Assembly: GCF_014836545.1 (NCBI RefSeq)
Contig: NZ_JACSQS010000005.1
Location: 1-35,583 of the forward strand
Direction of reading: 5' to 3'
Length of the DNA: 35,583 nt
DNA from: Stenotrophomonas lacuserhaii
Lineage (GTDB): Bacteria > Pseudomonadota > Gammaproteobacteria > Xanthomonadales > Xanthomonadaceae
A model generated the notes under the pieces. The model did not search any database and had not been told where the DNA came from. It saw only the letters and a program-made list of their open reading frames with translations. Of this stretch, positions 8,736 to 17,881 are shown in pieces. The position numbers and the translations under genes are program-made. How positions within the stretch are numbered: the first letter of the stretch is position 1; the number at the start of each line of letters is the position of its first letter.

Positions 8736-11184
8736 GTTTCCAACCCTCCGGCCCAGCGGCCGCCTGTTTGTCCACCGATAGGATAGCAGCCGCCCGCTCC
8801 CGGCCCGCAGCATTCCACCAGCGACCCGCATGCACCCGTTGTTCGCGGACCTGCAGTCCCTGCGCGCCCAGCCACACGTGCAGTGCGCCGGAGGTGGCGG
8901 TGCCCAGCACTTCGGCACCGGACGCTGCCCAGCGCTGCACCACCTCGGCGCGCGGATGGCCGAAGCGGTTGCGGTGCCCGGCCGACACCAGTGCCAGCCG
9001 CGCCCCCACCGCGTCCACCCACGGTGCGCTGGACGAGCCGGCGCTGCCATGGTGGGCCACCAGCGCCGCGTCCGCCTTCAGCGCGTTGCGGTTGGAACGC
9101 AGCAGCTGGGCTTCTTCGGCGATGCCGATGTCACCGGTGAGCAGGATCACCCCGCGCGCGGTGGCGATGCGCAGCACACAACTGGACGCATTGCCGCGCT
9201 CCCGATGCCCCTGCACCGGATGCAGGATCTCGAAATCCACCCCGTCCCATCGCCACTGCTGGCCGCGATGGCAGGGCGATGCACCGCCGACTCCGGACCC
9301 TGCCGGCGCCCACACCGGCACCTGCGGAAAGGCACGGCGGATCCCGGGCAGGCCACCGGCATGGTCGGCGTCGCCATGGCTGAGCAGCACCCGGTCAGGC
9401 ACGCCGGCACCCAGCGCGCGGAGCGCGGGCAGCACGACGCGCTCGCCCGAATCGGTGCCGACGCCAGGGGGCCCGAGGTCGTACAGCAGCAGCCGCGATG
9501 CGGTCCGCACCACCACCGCAGTGCCCTGCCCCACGTCCAGCACCAGCACCTCCACCGCCCCCGGCGCCGGCAGTTGCCGATCCGGCCAGAGCAGCGGCAG
9601 GCATAACAGCGGTGCCGCGAGCAGGCCGCCACGGCCGCGCGGCAGCAACCACCAGAACACCCCCAGCAGGGCCAACGGCAGCGTCCAGCGCGGCGCCTCC
9701 GGCAACCACCACACCGCTCCGCTCCACGCGGCCAGCGGCTGCAGCCACGTCCAACTTACGGCAAAGGCGGTGTCGCCAAGTCGCCAGCACCAGGCCCCCA
9801 GCCCGGCGTGCAGCGCCTCCAGCGCCGTGCCGAGCAGCGCCAGCGGCACCACCACCAGGCTCCACCACGGCACCGCCAGCAGGTTCACCAGCGGACCAAT
9901 GCGCGAGGCCTGGCCGAACAGGCTGATGCCGAGCGGCAACAAGGCCAGGCTGGCAATCCCCTGCGCGGCCAGGAACGGCTTGAGCAGGCCGGCCAGCCCG
10001 GGCTCGGCACGCTGCCCACCGGGCAGGCACCACATCAGCCACAGCACACCCCCAAAGCTGAGCCAGAACCCCGCAGCCAGCACCGACAGCGGGGCGACCA
10101 GCAGGGTCGCGAAGGCCGCCAACGCGAGCGACTGGGCCCATGGCATGCGCCGGCGGCTGGCGCGCGCCAGCGCCACTACCGCGATCATCAATGCGGTGCG
10201 CACGGTCGGCAGTGCCAGCCCGGCCACCAGCGCGTAGGCCACCGCGCCCGCAGCCGCCGCCAGCGCGGCCGCGGTGGGCCGTGGCACGTGCCGGGGCAGC
10301 ATCGCGATACAGCGCCACAACAGGCCGACCAGCAGCGCAAGGCCGCCGGCGACCAAGCCGACATGGAACCCGGAGATCGCGATGAGGTGGGTCAGGCCCA
10401 GTGCACGCAACTGTTCCCAATCCGCATCGCTGAGCTCGCGCGTGTCGCCCAGCGCCAGCGCGCGTATGAACCGCGACGTTTCGCTGGGCCGCGCCTGCTG
10501 GATCCGCTGCGACATGCGTTCGCGCCAGGCCGCCAGCCCGGCAGGGCCTTCCAGCTGGTGCGGGACCGAGCCAGCGCGGACCTGCCCGCTGGCGGCGATA
10601 CCGAGCATCAGCGCGTGGCGCTCGCCATCGAATCCCCCCGGATTGATCCGGCTGCGTGGCGCGCGCAATCGCAGCGGAAGTTGCCAGCGTGATCCGGCGG
10701 CAACGGTGTGCCGCACACCACCAGGGCCTGATCCTGGCACTGCGCTGCCGGACCCGGCACGTGCGAAGGGCGCGCTCCAGTAGACCTGCACGCGCCGGCC
10801 GCGGAGAGACTCGGGCAGTGCCGGGTCGTTATCGACACGCAGCAGGAACCGACTGTAGGACGGGCGATGCTCGGGCAGATCGATCACCCTGCCGCGCAGC
10901 ACCTGGTCGACCGGTGGCTGCTGCGGCGGAAGCTGCGCCTGCAACGCCCAAAGCCCGTGCAGCCCCGCCCAGCTGAAGCCCACCAGCAGCATGCCCAGCC
11001 AGCGCCCGCGCCAGTGGACCAGCCAAATGGCGATGCCCAGCAACAGGGCCGGCCAGGCCGCCACGGCCGGCGGCAGTGCCGGCAGTTGACAGCATGCCGT
11101 GGCACCGGCCACCAGCGCAGCGGCACTGGCCTTGCCCCACAGGCCCGGCGACACGACGAGATGATCGCAGGCCTGTCCCCCCAT
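8467..11184 (-). CDS. comEC: DNA internalization competence protein ComEC/Rec2
   Basis: The inner-membrane channel that carries single-stranded DNA into the cytoplasm during transformation. As read it has 905 residues. Order: hydrophobic helices at about 18-75, an OB-like DUF4131 region, the competence membrane domain (RALALGDTRELSDADW, then THLIAISGFHVGLVAG), and a metallo-beta-lactamase-like domain with VLDVGQGTAVVV and the HxDxDH-type motif HGDADHAGG. Recognisable homology ends near residue 795 (about 8800). The last 110 or so residues are low-complexity Gly/Ala/Arg-rich and mostly overlap exbB out of frame, so the true 3' end is doubtful. The ATG at 11184 has no strong ribosome site. It follows the histidine kinase by 66 bp. 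Confidence 0.88.
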   Translation of the reverse strand: MGGQACDHLVVSPGLWGKASAAALVAGATACCQLPALPPAVAAWPALLLGIAIWLVHWRGRWLGMLLVGFSWAGLHGLWALQAQLPPQQPPVDQVLRGRVIDLPEHRPSYSRFLLRVDNDPALPESLRGRRVQVYWSAPFARAGSGSAVPGSGPGGVRHTVAAGSRWQLPLRLRAPRSRINPGGFDGERHALMLGIAASGQVRAGSVPHQLEGPAGLAAWRERMSQRIQQARPSETSRFIRALALGDTRELSDADWEQLRALGLTHLIAISGFHVGLVAGGLALLVGLLWRCIAMLPRHVPRPTAAALAAAAGAVAYALVAGLALPTVRTALMIAVVALARASRRRMPWAQSLALAAFATLLVAPLSVLAAGFWLSFGGVLWLMWCLPGGQRAEPGLAGLLKPFLAAQGIASLALLPLGISLFGQASRIGPLVNLLAVPWWSLVVVPLALLGTALEALHAGLGAWCWRLGDTAFAVSWTWLQPLAAWSGAVWWLPEAPRWTLPLALLGVFWWLLPRGRGGLLAAPLLCLPLLWPDRQLPAPGAVEVLVLDVGQGTAVVVRTASRLLLYDLGPPGVGTDSGERVVLPALRALGAGVPDRVLLSHGDADHAGGLPGIRRAFPQVPVWAPAGSGVGGASPCHRGQQWRWDGVDFEILHPVQGHRERGNASSCVLRIATARGVILLTGDIGIAEEAQLLRSNRNALKADAALVAHHGSAGSSSAPWVDAVGARLALVSAGHRNRFGHPRAEVVQRWAASGAEVLGTATSGALHVWLGAQGLQVREQRVHAGRWWNAAGRERAAAILSVDKQAAAGPEGWKRVGTGQGRRLADGAAAAAGCTGFGDRPGAFLVPAPQRGAATGPGPGRAQLGGTRQAGSGPPGDPAGQFAAGRAAGGGAGRTQSSARPDP

Positions 11185-11250
11185 GCCATGCAGCGTGGCC
11201 TGCTGGCGCAGCGGCTGCCATCAGCTTTCCACACAGTGCAGGCTCGGGTT

Positions 11251-12597
11251 TCAGCCGGGGCGGCGGACCGAACGGTTGAATGCGATGCGGAAACTGGCGC
11301 CGCCACCCGGTGCCTCGCCTACGCTCACCGCGCCTTCGTGGTGCTGGATGATCTCTTTCACCAGGTGCAGGCCCAGTCCGCTGCCGCTGCCGGCCGCACG
11401 CAGGCGGTGGAACGGCTCAAAAATCGCCTCGCGGTCGTTTTCCGGGACACCGGCGCCCTGGTCGGCGACCTCCAGCGTGGCGTTGGCTTCCAGCCGTACG
11501 CTGATGGTGCCGCGGCCGCCGCCATGCACGATCGCGTTGTGCACCAGGTTGGCCATGACCCGACCCAGGGCGATGCCATCGCCGACGATCCACACAGGCT
11601 CCTCCGGCGCATCCACCTCGAAGGTATAGCCGGCGCCGATCACCAGCGGCGCCAGTTCCGCCGCCGCCGTGCGCGCCAACGCGGCCAGGTCCAGCGGCTG
11701 CAGCTTCTCCACGCTGCGGTCCAGGCGCTGCAGGTCCAGCAGGTGTTCGGCGACGTTGCCCAGCCGCGCGATGTCGTTCAACAGCTGCGCCTTCAAGGCG
11801 CCCTGCGGTAGCTGCGACAGGCGCGCCTGTACCACCGCGATCGGCACGCGCAGCTCGTGCGCGGCGTCGGCCAGGAACTTGTCGCGCGCAGCGTAGCCTT
11901 GCTGGACCTTGCCGATGGCATCGTTGAAGGCACTCACCAGCGGGGCGATCTCGCTGCTGACCAACTGCGTGTCCAGCCGCGCGCCGGCCTTGCCGATGTC
12001 CAGCAGCCGCGCCTCGCGCGCCAGCTGCCGCACCCCGCGCATCGCACGGTGGATCACCAGCGGCATGACCAGCAGGGTCACCACGATCAACGGCAGGAAG
12101 AACCACGGACCGATCAGCCGCAACACCATCAGCGCGCCCTCCCACAGCCCGTGCTTCGGCTGGCCGCCGACCATCGCGGTCAGGCGCCTGCCGTCCTTGT
12201 TGCTGATCACGATGCGCGCCGCATCCAGGTAGGGCGGGGTCAGTGATCCCAGTTCGCTGTAGCCGACGCGCTCCAGCCGTGACAGCAGTTCGCGATGGAC
12301 ATCCGGCACGGCTCCCTCGGACAAGGTATTGCCACGTTCATCAACAGCGACGAACCACAGGTTGCCGCCGGCCTCCGCATTGAGGGCATCCCAGCGCTTG
12401 CGATCCAGCCGGATGGCCGTGCCGTCGCCATGCAGCGCGGCCACCACGTCATCGGCAGTGAACATGTCCATGTGCACCGATTCCTGGTCGCCCCAGGTCA
12501 GGATCAGCGCCATCACCGCGATCAGCACGGTGAACACCTGGGCCAGGCAGACGCGCCAGGCCAGGCCTAGTGAAATGGATCGGATATCAGTGTTCAT
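11251..12597 (-). CDS. Two-component sensor histidine kinase
   Basis: A 448-residue membrane sensor kinase. Two membrane helices (about 15-35 and 160-183) flank a periplasmic sensor region of about 120 residues that I do not recognise. Then follow a HAMP-like linker, the phospho-acceptor H box ADAAHELRVPI (H247), an N box (NLVHNAIVHGG), DQGAGVP, an F box (IFEPFHR) and GSGLGLHLVKEI. The reading frame can begin at a TTG overlapping the regulator stop (12603), but the ATG two codons later has GAGG at a 7-bp spacing and is preferred. It is cotranscribed with the response regulator gene. The signal is unknown. Confidence 0.93.
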   Translation of the reverse strand: MNTDIRSISLGLAWRVCLAQVFTVLIAVMALILTWGDQESVHMDMFTADDVVAALHGDGTAIRLDRKRWDALNAEAGGNLWFVAVDERGNTLSEGAVPDVHRELLSRLERVGYSELGSLTPPYLDAARIVISNKDGRRLTAMVGGQPKHGLWEGALMVLRLIGPWFFLPLIVVTLLVMPLVIHRAMRGVRQLAREARLLDIGKAGARLDTQLVSSEIAPLVSAFNDAIGKVQQGYAARDKFLADAAHELRVPIAVVQARLSQLPQGALKAQLLNDIARLGNVAEHLLDLQRLDRSVEKLQPLDLAALARTAAAELAPLVIGAGYTFEVDAPEEPVWIVGDGIALGRVMANLVHNAIVHGGGRGTISVRLEANATLEVADQGAGVPENDREAIFEPFHRLRAAGSGSGLGLHLVKEIIQHHEGAVSVGEAPGGGASFRIAFNRSVRRPG

Positions 12598-12599
12598 TT

Positions 12600-13271
12600 T
12601 CAAGCCTCGGCCAACAGGTAACCGACCCCGCGGATGACGTGGATTTCCACGCCCGCACCGGCCTGCTGCAGCGCTTTGCGCAGCTTGGAAATATGCGCAT
12701 CCAGTGCATTGGACTGGATGTCGTCGTCGAAGCCGTACACCGCTTCTTCCAGCCCGCTGCGGGTCACCGTGCGGCCCTGTCGCAAGGCAAGCGCCTGCAG
12801 CACCAGCAACTGGCGGCGTGGCAGCGGCAGCGCATGGCCGTCCACCTGCGCCTGCAGCGATTCAAAATCGAAACGCAGCCGCCCCAACTGCAGCACCGGG
12901 GTGAGCATTTCGGTCGGGCGGCGCGCTACCGCGCGGATGCGCGCCATCAACTCCTCGATAGCCACCGGCTTGACCAGGTAATCGTCCGCGCCGACATCCA
13001 GTCCTTCCACTTTATCGCCCAGGCTGCCCTTGGCGGTTAGCATGATGACCGGCAGGTTGGGGCGCAGCGCACGGGCGATGGCTACGAAGGCCAGGCCATC
13101 GCCGTCCGGCAGCTGGCGGTCCAGCAGCAACAACTGGTGCACCGGGTCACGCAGCGCGGCGGCGGCCGCGGCCAGCGTGTCCACCACGTCGGCGACCACG
13201 CCCTGGCGTTCCAGCCCGGACTGCAGGGCGCGGGACAGGTCAGGATCGTCTTCGACCAGCAGGATGCGCAT
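12600..13271 (-). CDS. OmpR/PhoP-family response regulator
   Basis: A 223-residue DNA-binding regulator. The receiver domain (1-115) has the acidic pocket E7/D8/D9, phospho-acceptor D51, T78 and K100, all in the expected context (LLLLDRQLPDGDG, VIMLTAKG, DDYLVKP). The C-terminal winged helix (about 125-220) ends with the family-typical VIRGVGYLL. MRILLVEDDP is taken as the start; the frame is open farther upstream but has no homology there. The cognate kinase follows directly. A tandem 7-bp repeat with 11-bp period lies 57-74 bp upstream and could be its own binding site. Confidence 0.94.
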   Translation of the reverse strand: MRILLVEDDPDLSRALQSGLERQGVVADVVDTLAAAAAALRDPVHQLLLLDRQLPDGDGLAFVAIARALRPNLPVIMLTAKGSLGDKVEGLDVGADDYLVKPVAIEELMARIRAVARRPTEMLTPVLQLGRLRFDFESLQAQVDGHALPLPRRQLLVLQALALRQGRTVTRSGLEEAVYGFDDDIQSNALDAHISKLRKALQQAGAGVEIHVIRGVGYLLAEA

Positions 13272-13327
13272 GGGAAACCGGTGGGCAGCAGAAACCAGCG
13301 CTGATGATAAGCCGCGCAGGGCGCGCG

Positions 13328-13345
13328 CAATGTTCTGACAATGTT
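13328..13345. promoter_or_regulatory. Tandem CAATGTT repeat, candidate regulator box
   Basis: CAATGTT occurs at 13328-13334 and again at 13339-13345, exactly 11 bp apart, in the divergent region between the response regulator and the small gene at 13394. OmpR/PhoP-family dimers usually bind half-sites in tandem with this one-helical-turn period. On the minus strand a TATCAT (-10-like) lies closer to the regulator gene, which puts the repeat near a -35 position. Binding by this regulator is an inference. Confidence 0.45.
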
Positions 13346-13393
13346 GATGACGCATCGTGCACGTACCGCTTCTGTATCGAGCCGAACGACGCC

Positions 13394-13711
13394 ATGGACG
13401 CTTTCCTCCCCCCGGCCAGCCCCGCGCCCGCCCTGCTCAACTGCGCCAATGACCCGCGCATGGTGCTGACCGCGCCGGACCTGGACAGCGCCGAACGCGC
13501 GTTCCTCGGCCTGTTGCCTGACCGTGATCATGTGGATGCCTTGGCACGCCATGCGATCAGCCATGCGCGCCTCGGTTCCGGCAGCGGCTACGCGTTGTCG
13601 CTGACGCTGGTCGGCATGCGCCTGCAGGAATTCAAGATGGGCGAGGACTGCGCGACCCGCTGCCGCCAGGATTCATTGCGCAGCCTACGGCAGGCGTTCA
13701 CCGCAGCCTGA
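13394..13711 (+). CDS. Small hypothetical protein
   Basis: A 105-residue reading frame divergent from the response regulator. I do not recognise a family. The protein begins MDAFLPPASPAPALL, has no signal peptide or membrane helix, contains three cysteines (C17, C86, C90; CATRC near 86-90) and ends with a basic amphipathic stretch (RQDSLRSLRQAF). The frame opens upstream at 13304, but the ATG at 13394 gives the more protein-like product; no strong ribosome site decides it. Its place opposite a two-component system suggests possible control by that system. Confidence 0.6.
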   Translation: MDAFLPPASPAPALLNCANDPRMVLTAPDLDSAERAFLGLLPDRDHVDALARHAISHARLGSGSGYALSLTLVGMRLQEFKMGEDCATRCRQDSLRSLRQAFTAA

Positions 13712-13739
13712 GGCAGGCGTAGCGCGTGAAGCGCTGCCG

Positions 13740-14048
13740 TCAGCGCTCCTGCTCGTCGAAGTGGTTGAAGGTGTAGCCGATCAGGCTCCAGCTGCCGCCG
13801 CCCTCTTCGCCAACCTGCCATCGGTACGCCCAGGATTCCGAGCCCTCGCTACGCTGGCGGTTGAATCTGATCTCCTCGCCCGGTAGTCCGCTGGCCGGAA
13901 GCGTGATGGGCGGGTTGTCTCCCAGCCTGCGGTGCGGCTCGTACTGACCAGGCGCTCTTGGCGCGCCGCTTGCGGATTCGTTCTGGGCCGCAACCAACAG
14001 CGCGCCGATCAGCAAGGTGGCAATCGTGTTCCTGCCGTGGGTGGTCAT
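13740..14048 (-). CDS. Small exported hypothetical protein
   Basis: A 102-residue protein with an apparent Sec signal peptide (basic MTTHGRNT, hydrophobic IATLLIGALLVAAQ, then SASGAPR) followed by a short mature region ending SLIGYTFNHFDEQER. Family unknown. Two ATGs lie close together (14063 and 14048); the second is preferred because GGAG lies 7 bp before it and the signal peptide then starts normally. The gene converges with the small gene at 13394, leaving 28 bp with only a weak GC-rich hairpin. The 185 bp upstream, to the tRNA-Val terminator, hold no other gene that I can support. Confidence 0.6.
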   Translation of the reverse strand: MTTHGRNTIATLLIGALLVAAQNESASGAPRAPGQYEPHRRLGDNPPITLPASGLPGEEIRFNRQRSEGSESWAYRWQVGEEGGGSWSLIGYTFNHFDEQER

Positions 14049-14233
14049 CGGGAGGCTCCGCATCGCCGGCGGTTCCGGCTGCCTGATCTCAGTACAGCGG
14101 AAGTTTTCGCGCAAAGACCAACACGCTATCTGGTCGACCCTGCCGCGGACAGACACTTCGGCCCGGTATTCATCGACTCTGCCTGTGCGGATCAGGACCT
14201 CGCCGCAGTGCATGAATCCCGAATGCCAGGCGC

Positions 14234-14263
14234 AAAAAAACCAGCGCGATGGCTGGCTTTTTT
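14234..14263 (-). terminator. Rho-independent terminator after tRNA-Val
   Basis: The arms CCAGC (14241-14245) and GCTGG (14252-14256) enclose a 6-bp loop, with A7 on the left and T6 on the right of the plus strand. Read on the minus strand the hairpin ends in a run of seven T, correctly placed 20 bp after tRNA-Val. Confidence 0.8.
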
Positions 14264-14283
14264 CGTTCCCACTTCGCTGGAAG

Positions 14284-14358
14284 TGGTGGGCGGTACAGGG
14301 TTCGAACCTGTGACCCCTACCATGTCAAGGTAGTGCTCTACCGCTGAGCTAACCGCCC
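14284..14358 (-). tRNA. tRNA-Val (anticodon GAC)
   Basis: A complete cloverleaf on the minus strand: acceptor GGGCGGT pairs with ACCGCCC, anticodon loop CTTGACATG with GAC, T arm with GTTCGAACC, and an encoded 3' CCA (14284-14286). It lies downstream of uvrB on the same strand, 163 bp from the uvrB stop. Confidence 0.96.
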
Positions 14359-14521
14359 GTTTTTGTTTCCTGCCGCGTTGCGATTGCGTCGGGGCAGGCC
14401 GCGTATATTACGGAGGAGACCGGGGTTGTGCAACACTTTTGTGAAGAAATCTTCGAAAGCGACGTTTGTGGCTGCTTTCGGGATTTTCGCCGAGCATGGC
14501 GCGGCGCTGCCGATGCCCCGA

Positions 14522-16555
<2,034 letters not shown>

Positions 16556-16699
16556 GGTGCTGCCAGGTCGCGGGGGGAACAATTATAGCGGGCAGGCCGG
16601 TGACGGCAGGTTGAGGGAATCGGCTACCTGCGGTTGACGGCTCTGGCGACGGACCGGTGCCGGGACAAGGCGGACCATGCAGGCACGGAGGACCTTTGC

Positions 16700-17239
16700 A
16701 TGCCACATCCAACCCTGCCTGCACCTTGTTCCCGCGGCTACGGCCTGGCTGAACTGTGCATGGCGCTGGCGCTGGTCGCCACCCTGGCAGCCACCGCCCT
16801 GCCCTCCTTCCAACGGACCCTGGCGCGGGTACGCGCAGACAGTCTGCGCATGCAGCTGCATGCGATGCTGTCGACCGCTCGCAGTACCGCCATCACCCGC
16901 CGCCAGCGCATCGAAGCGTGCCCGAGCAGCGATGGCATCACCTGCGGCCGTGACTGGGCCAGGGGCTGGTTGGTGTATCCCGCCCCGCACACGCCATTGC
17001 GCCCGGGCAAGGCGCCGAAGGGCGTCCTGCTGGTGGAACAAAGGGCCCCTTCCACGGTCAGCGCCCGGACCAGCCTGTGGCGAAAACGCATGCAGTTCCG
17101 TGCTGACGGACGCAATGCAGGCGTTGCCCAGACCATCTGCATCCATATCGGCAACCGCCTGCACAGCGAAGTCGTCGTCAGCGTTCCGGGGCGGGTACGC
17201 AGCCGGGTCACTCGCAAGAGCGATGGCTGCGCGGACTGA
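16700..17239 (+). CDS. GspH/FimT-family minor pilin with C-terminal GRxR motif
   Basis: A 179-residue type IV pilin-like protein. A 13-residue leader ends in glycine before YGLAEL, giving the prepilin peptidase site with the conserved Glu at mature position 5, followed by a hydrophobic helix to ALPSFQ. The C-terminal globular part has the GspH/FimT pattern and ends ...VVVSVPGRVRSRVTRKS. GRVR at 17189-17200 matches the GRxR motif tied to DNA binding by FimT in natural transformation. GGAGG lies 8 bp before the ATG. It is divergent from uvrB and separate from the pil operon, whose own FimT lacks this motif. A strong terminator follows. Confidence 0.85.
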   Translation: MPHPTLPAPCSRGYGLAELCMALALVATLAATALPSFQRTLARVRADSLRMQLHAMLSTARSTAITRRQRIEACPSSDGITCGRDWARGWLVYPAPHTPLRPGKAPKGVLLVEQRAPSTVSARTSLWRKRMQFRADGRNAGVAQTICIHIGNRLHSEVVVSVPGRVRSRVTRKSDGCAD

Positions 17240-17249
17240 TCGAAAACGC

Positions 17250-17278
17250 AGAAAGCCGCGACATGATCGCGGCTTTCT
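17250..17278. terminator. Bidirectional hairpin terminator
   Basis: A perfect 12-bp inverted repeat AGAAAGCCGCGA/TCGCGGCTTTCT with a 5-bp loop, 11 bp after the plus-strand pilin gene and 8 bp beyond the 3' end of tRNA-Asn on the minus strand. It can serve both transcripts, although the T tract is short and interrupted. Confidence 0.8.
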
Positions 17279-17286
17279 ACTGAATC

Positions 17287-17363
17287 TGGCGCCCGAAGTT
17301 GGACTCGAACCAACGACCCCCTGATTAACAGTCAAGTGCTCTAACCGGCTGAGCTATTCGGGC
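17287..17363 (-). tRNA. tRNA-Asn (anticodon GTT)
   Basis: A complete cloverleaf on the minus strand: acceptor GCCCGAA pairs with TTCGGGC, anticodon loop CTGTTAATC with GTT, T arm with GTTCGAGTC, discriminator G and an encoded CCA (17287-17289). It lies 54 bp after pilE on the same strand with no terminator between, so it could be read through from the pilus operon as well as from its own promoter. Confidence 0.96.
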
Positions 17364-17417
17364 GGGGAGGCGCATTCTACGGTGAGATTACGCGCCGCGC
17401 AAGCCCGTCGCGAACGA

Positions 17418-17867
17418 TCACCAGCACTCCGGCAAGGTCGCCGCGGAGGGCGTTTTCACATTGGCCTGGTTGACCGACAGGGTGCCGCACTTGTCCTGCG
17501 CCTGGGGTCCCTGCGGCGTGGCGGTCAGCGTGAACGTGCCCTGCCCGCCCTGGAAGGTGATCGTATAGCGCGCGGTGCCGCCTTCACGCGGTGACTGGAA
17601 CGTTGTCGCCCCATTGCTGAAGCGGAAGTTCGCATAGGTGTTGTTGGTGGTATGCGAGCGCTCTGCCAACTGCGCGTACTCGACCAGGTCGGCCTTGGCC
17701 TGCGCCCGCCGCGACTTGCGCACCTGCTCCACGTAGGACGGATAGGCGATGGCGGCCAGGATCGCGACCACGGCCACCACCACCATCAGTTCGATCAGGG
17801 TGAAGCCGCGCGCGCGCGACCGCAGGCCATGCCGCTGGACGGCACGCAGGGAAACCAAAGAGGACAT
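17418..17867 (-). CDS. pilE: Type IV minor pilin PilE
   Basis: A 149-residue type IV pilin. The leader ends RARG before FTLIELMVVVAVVAILAAIAYPSY, the classic class III signal with Glu at mature position 5. The C-terminal D-region has the conserved cysteine pair in DKCGTLSVNQ ... ECW. Last gene of the fimT-pilV-pilW-pilX-pilY1-pilE operon; it would be part of the minor pilin priming complex. Two starts are possible: an ATG at 17882 overlapping the pilY1 stop (TAATG), or the ATG at 17867 with GGAG 9 bp upstream, which I prefer. Confidence 0.92.
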   Translation of the reverse strand: MSSLVSLRAVQRHGLRSRARGFTLIELMVVVAVVAILAAIAYPSYVEQVRKSRRAQAKADLVEYAQLAERSHTTNNTYANFRFSNGATTFQSPREGGTARYTITFQGGQGTFTLTATPQGPQAQDKCGTLSVNQANVKTPSAATLPECW

Positions 17868-17881
17868 CGAGGGATTCTCCA

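Noticed and set aside
13721..13735. AGCGC/GCGCT hairpin between the convergent small genes, as terminator or SMAG
   Set aside because: Stem of only 5 bp, no T tract, and the preceding GTAG may be chance; too weak to call.
16633..16680. Sigma-54-like or sigma-70-like promoter before the orphan FimT gene
   Set aside because: A TTGACG is present but no -10 element at proper spacing, and the -24/-12 match has wrong spacing.
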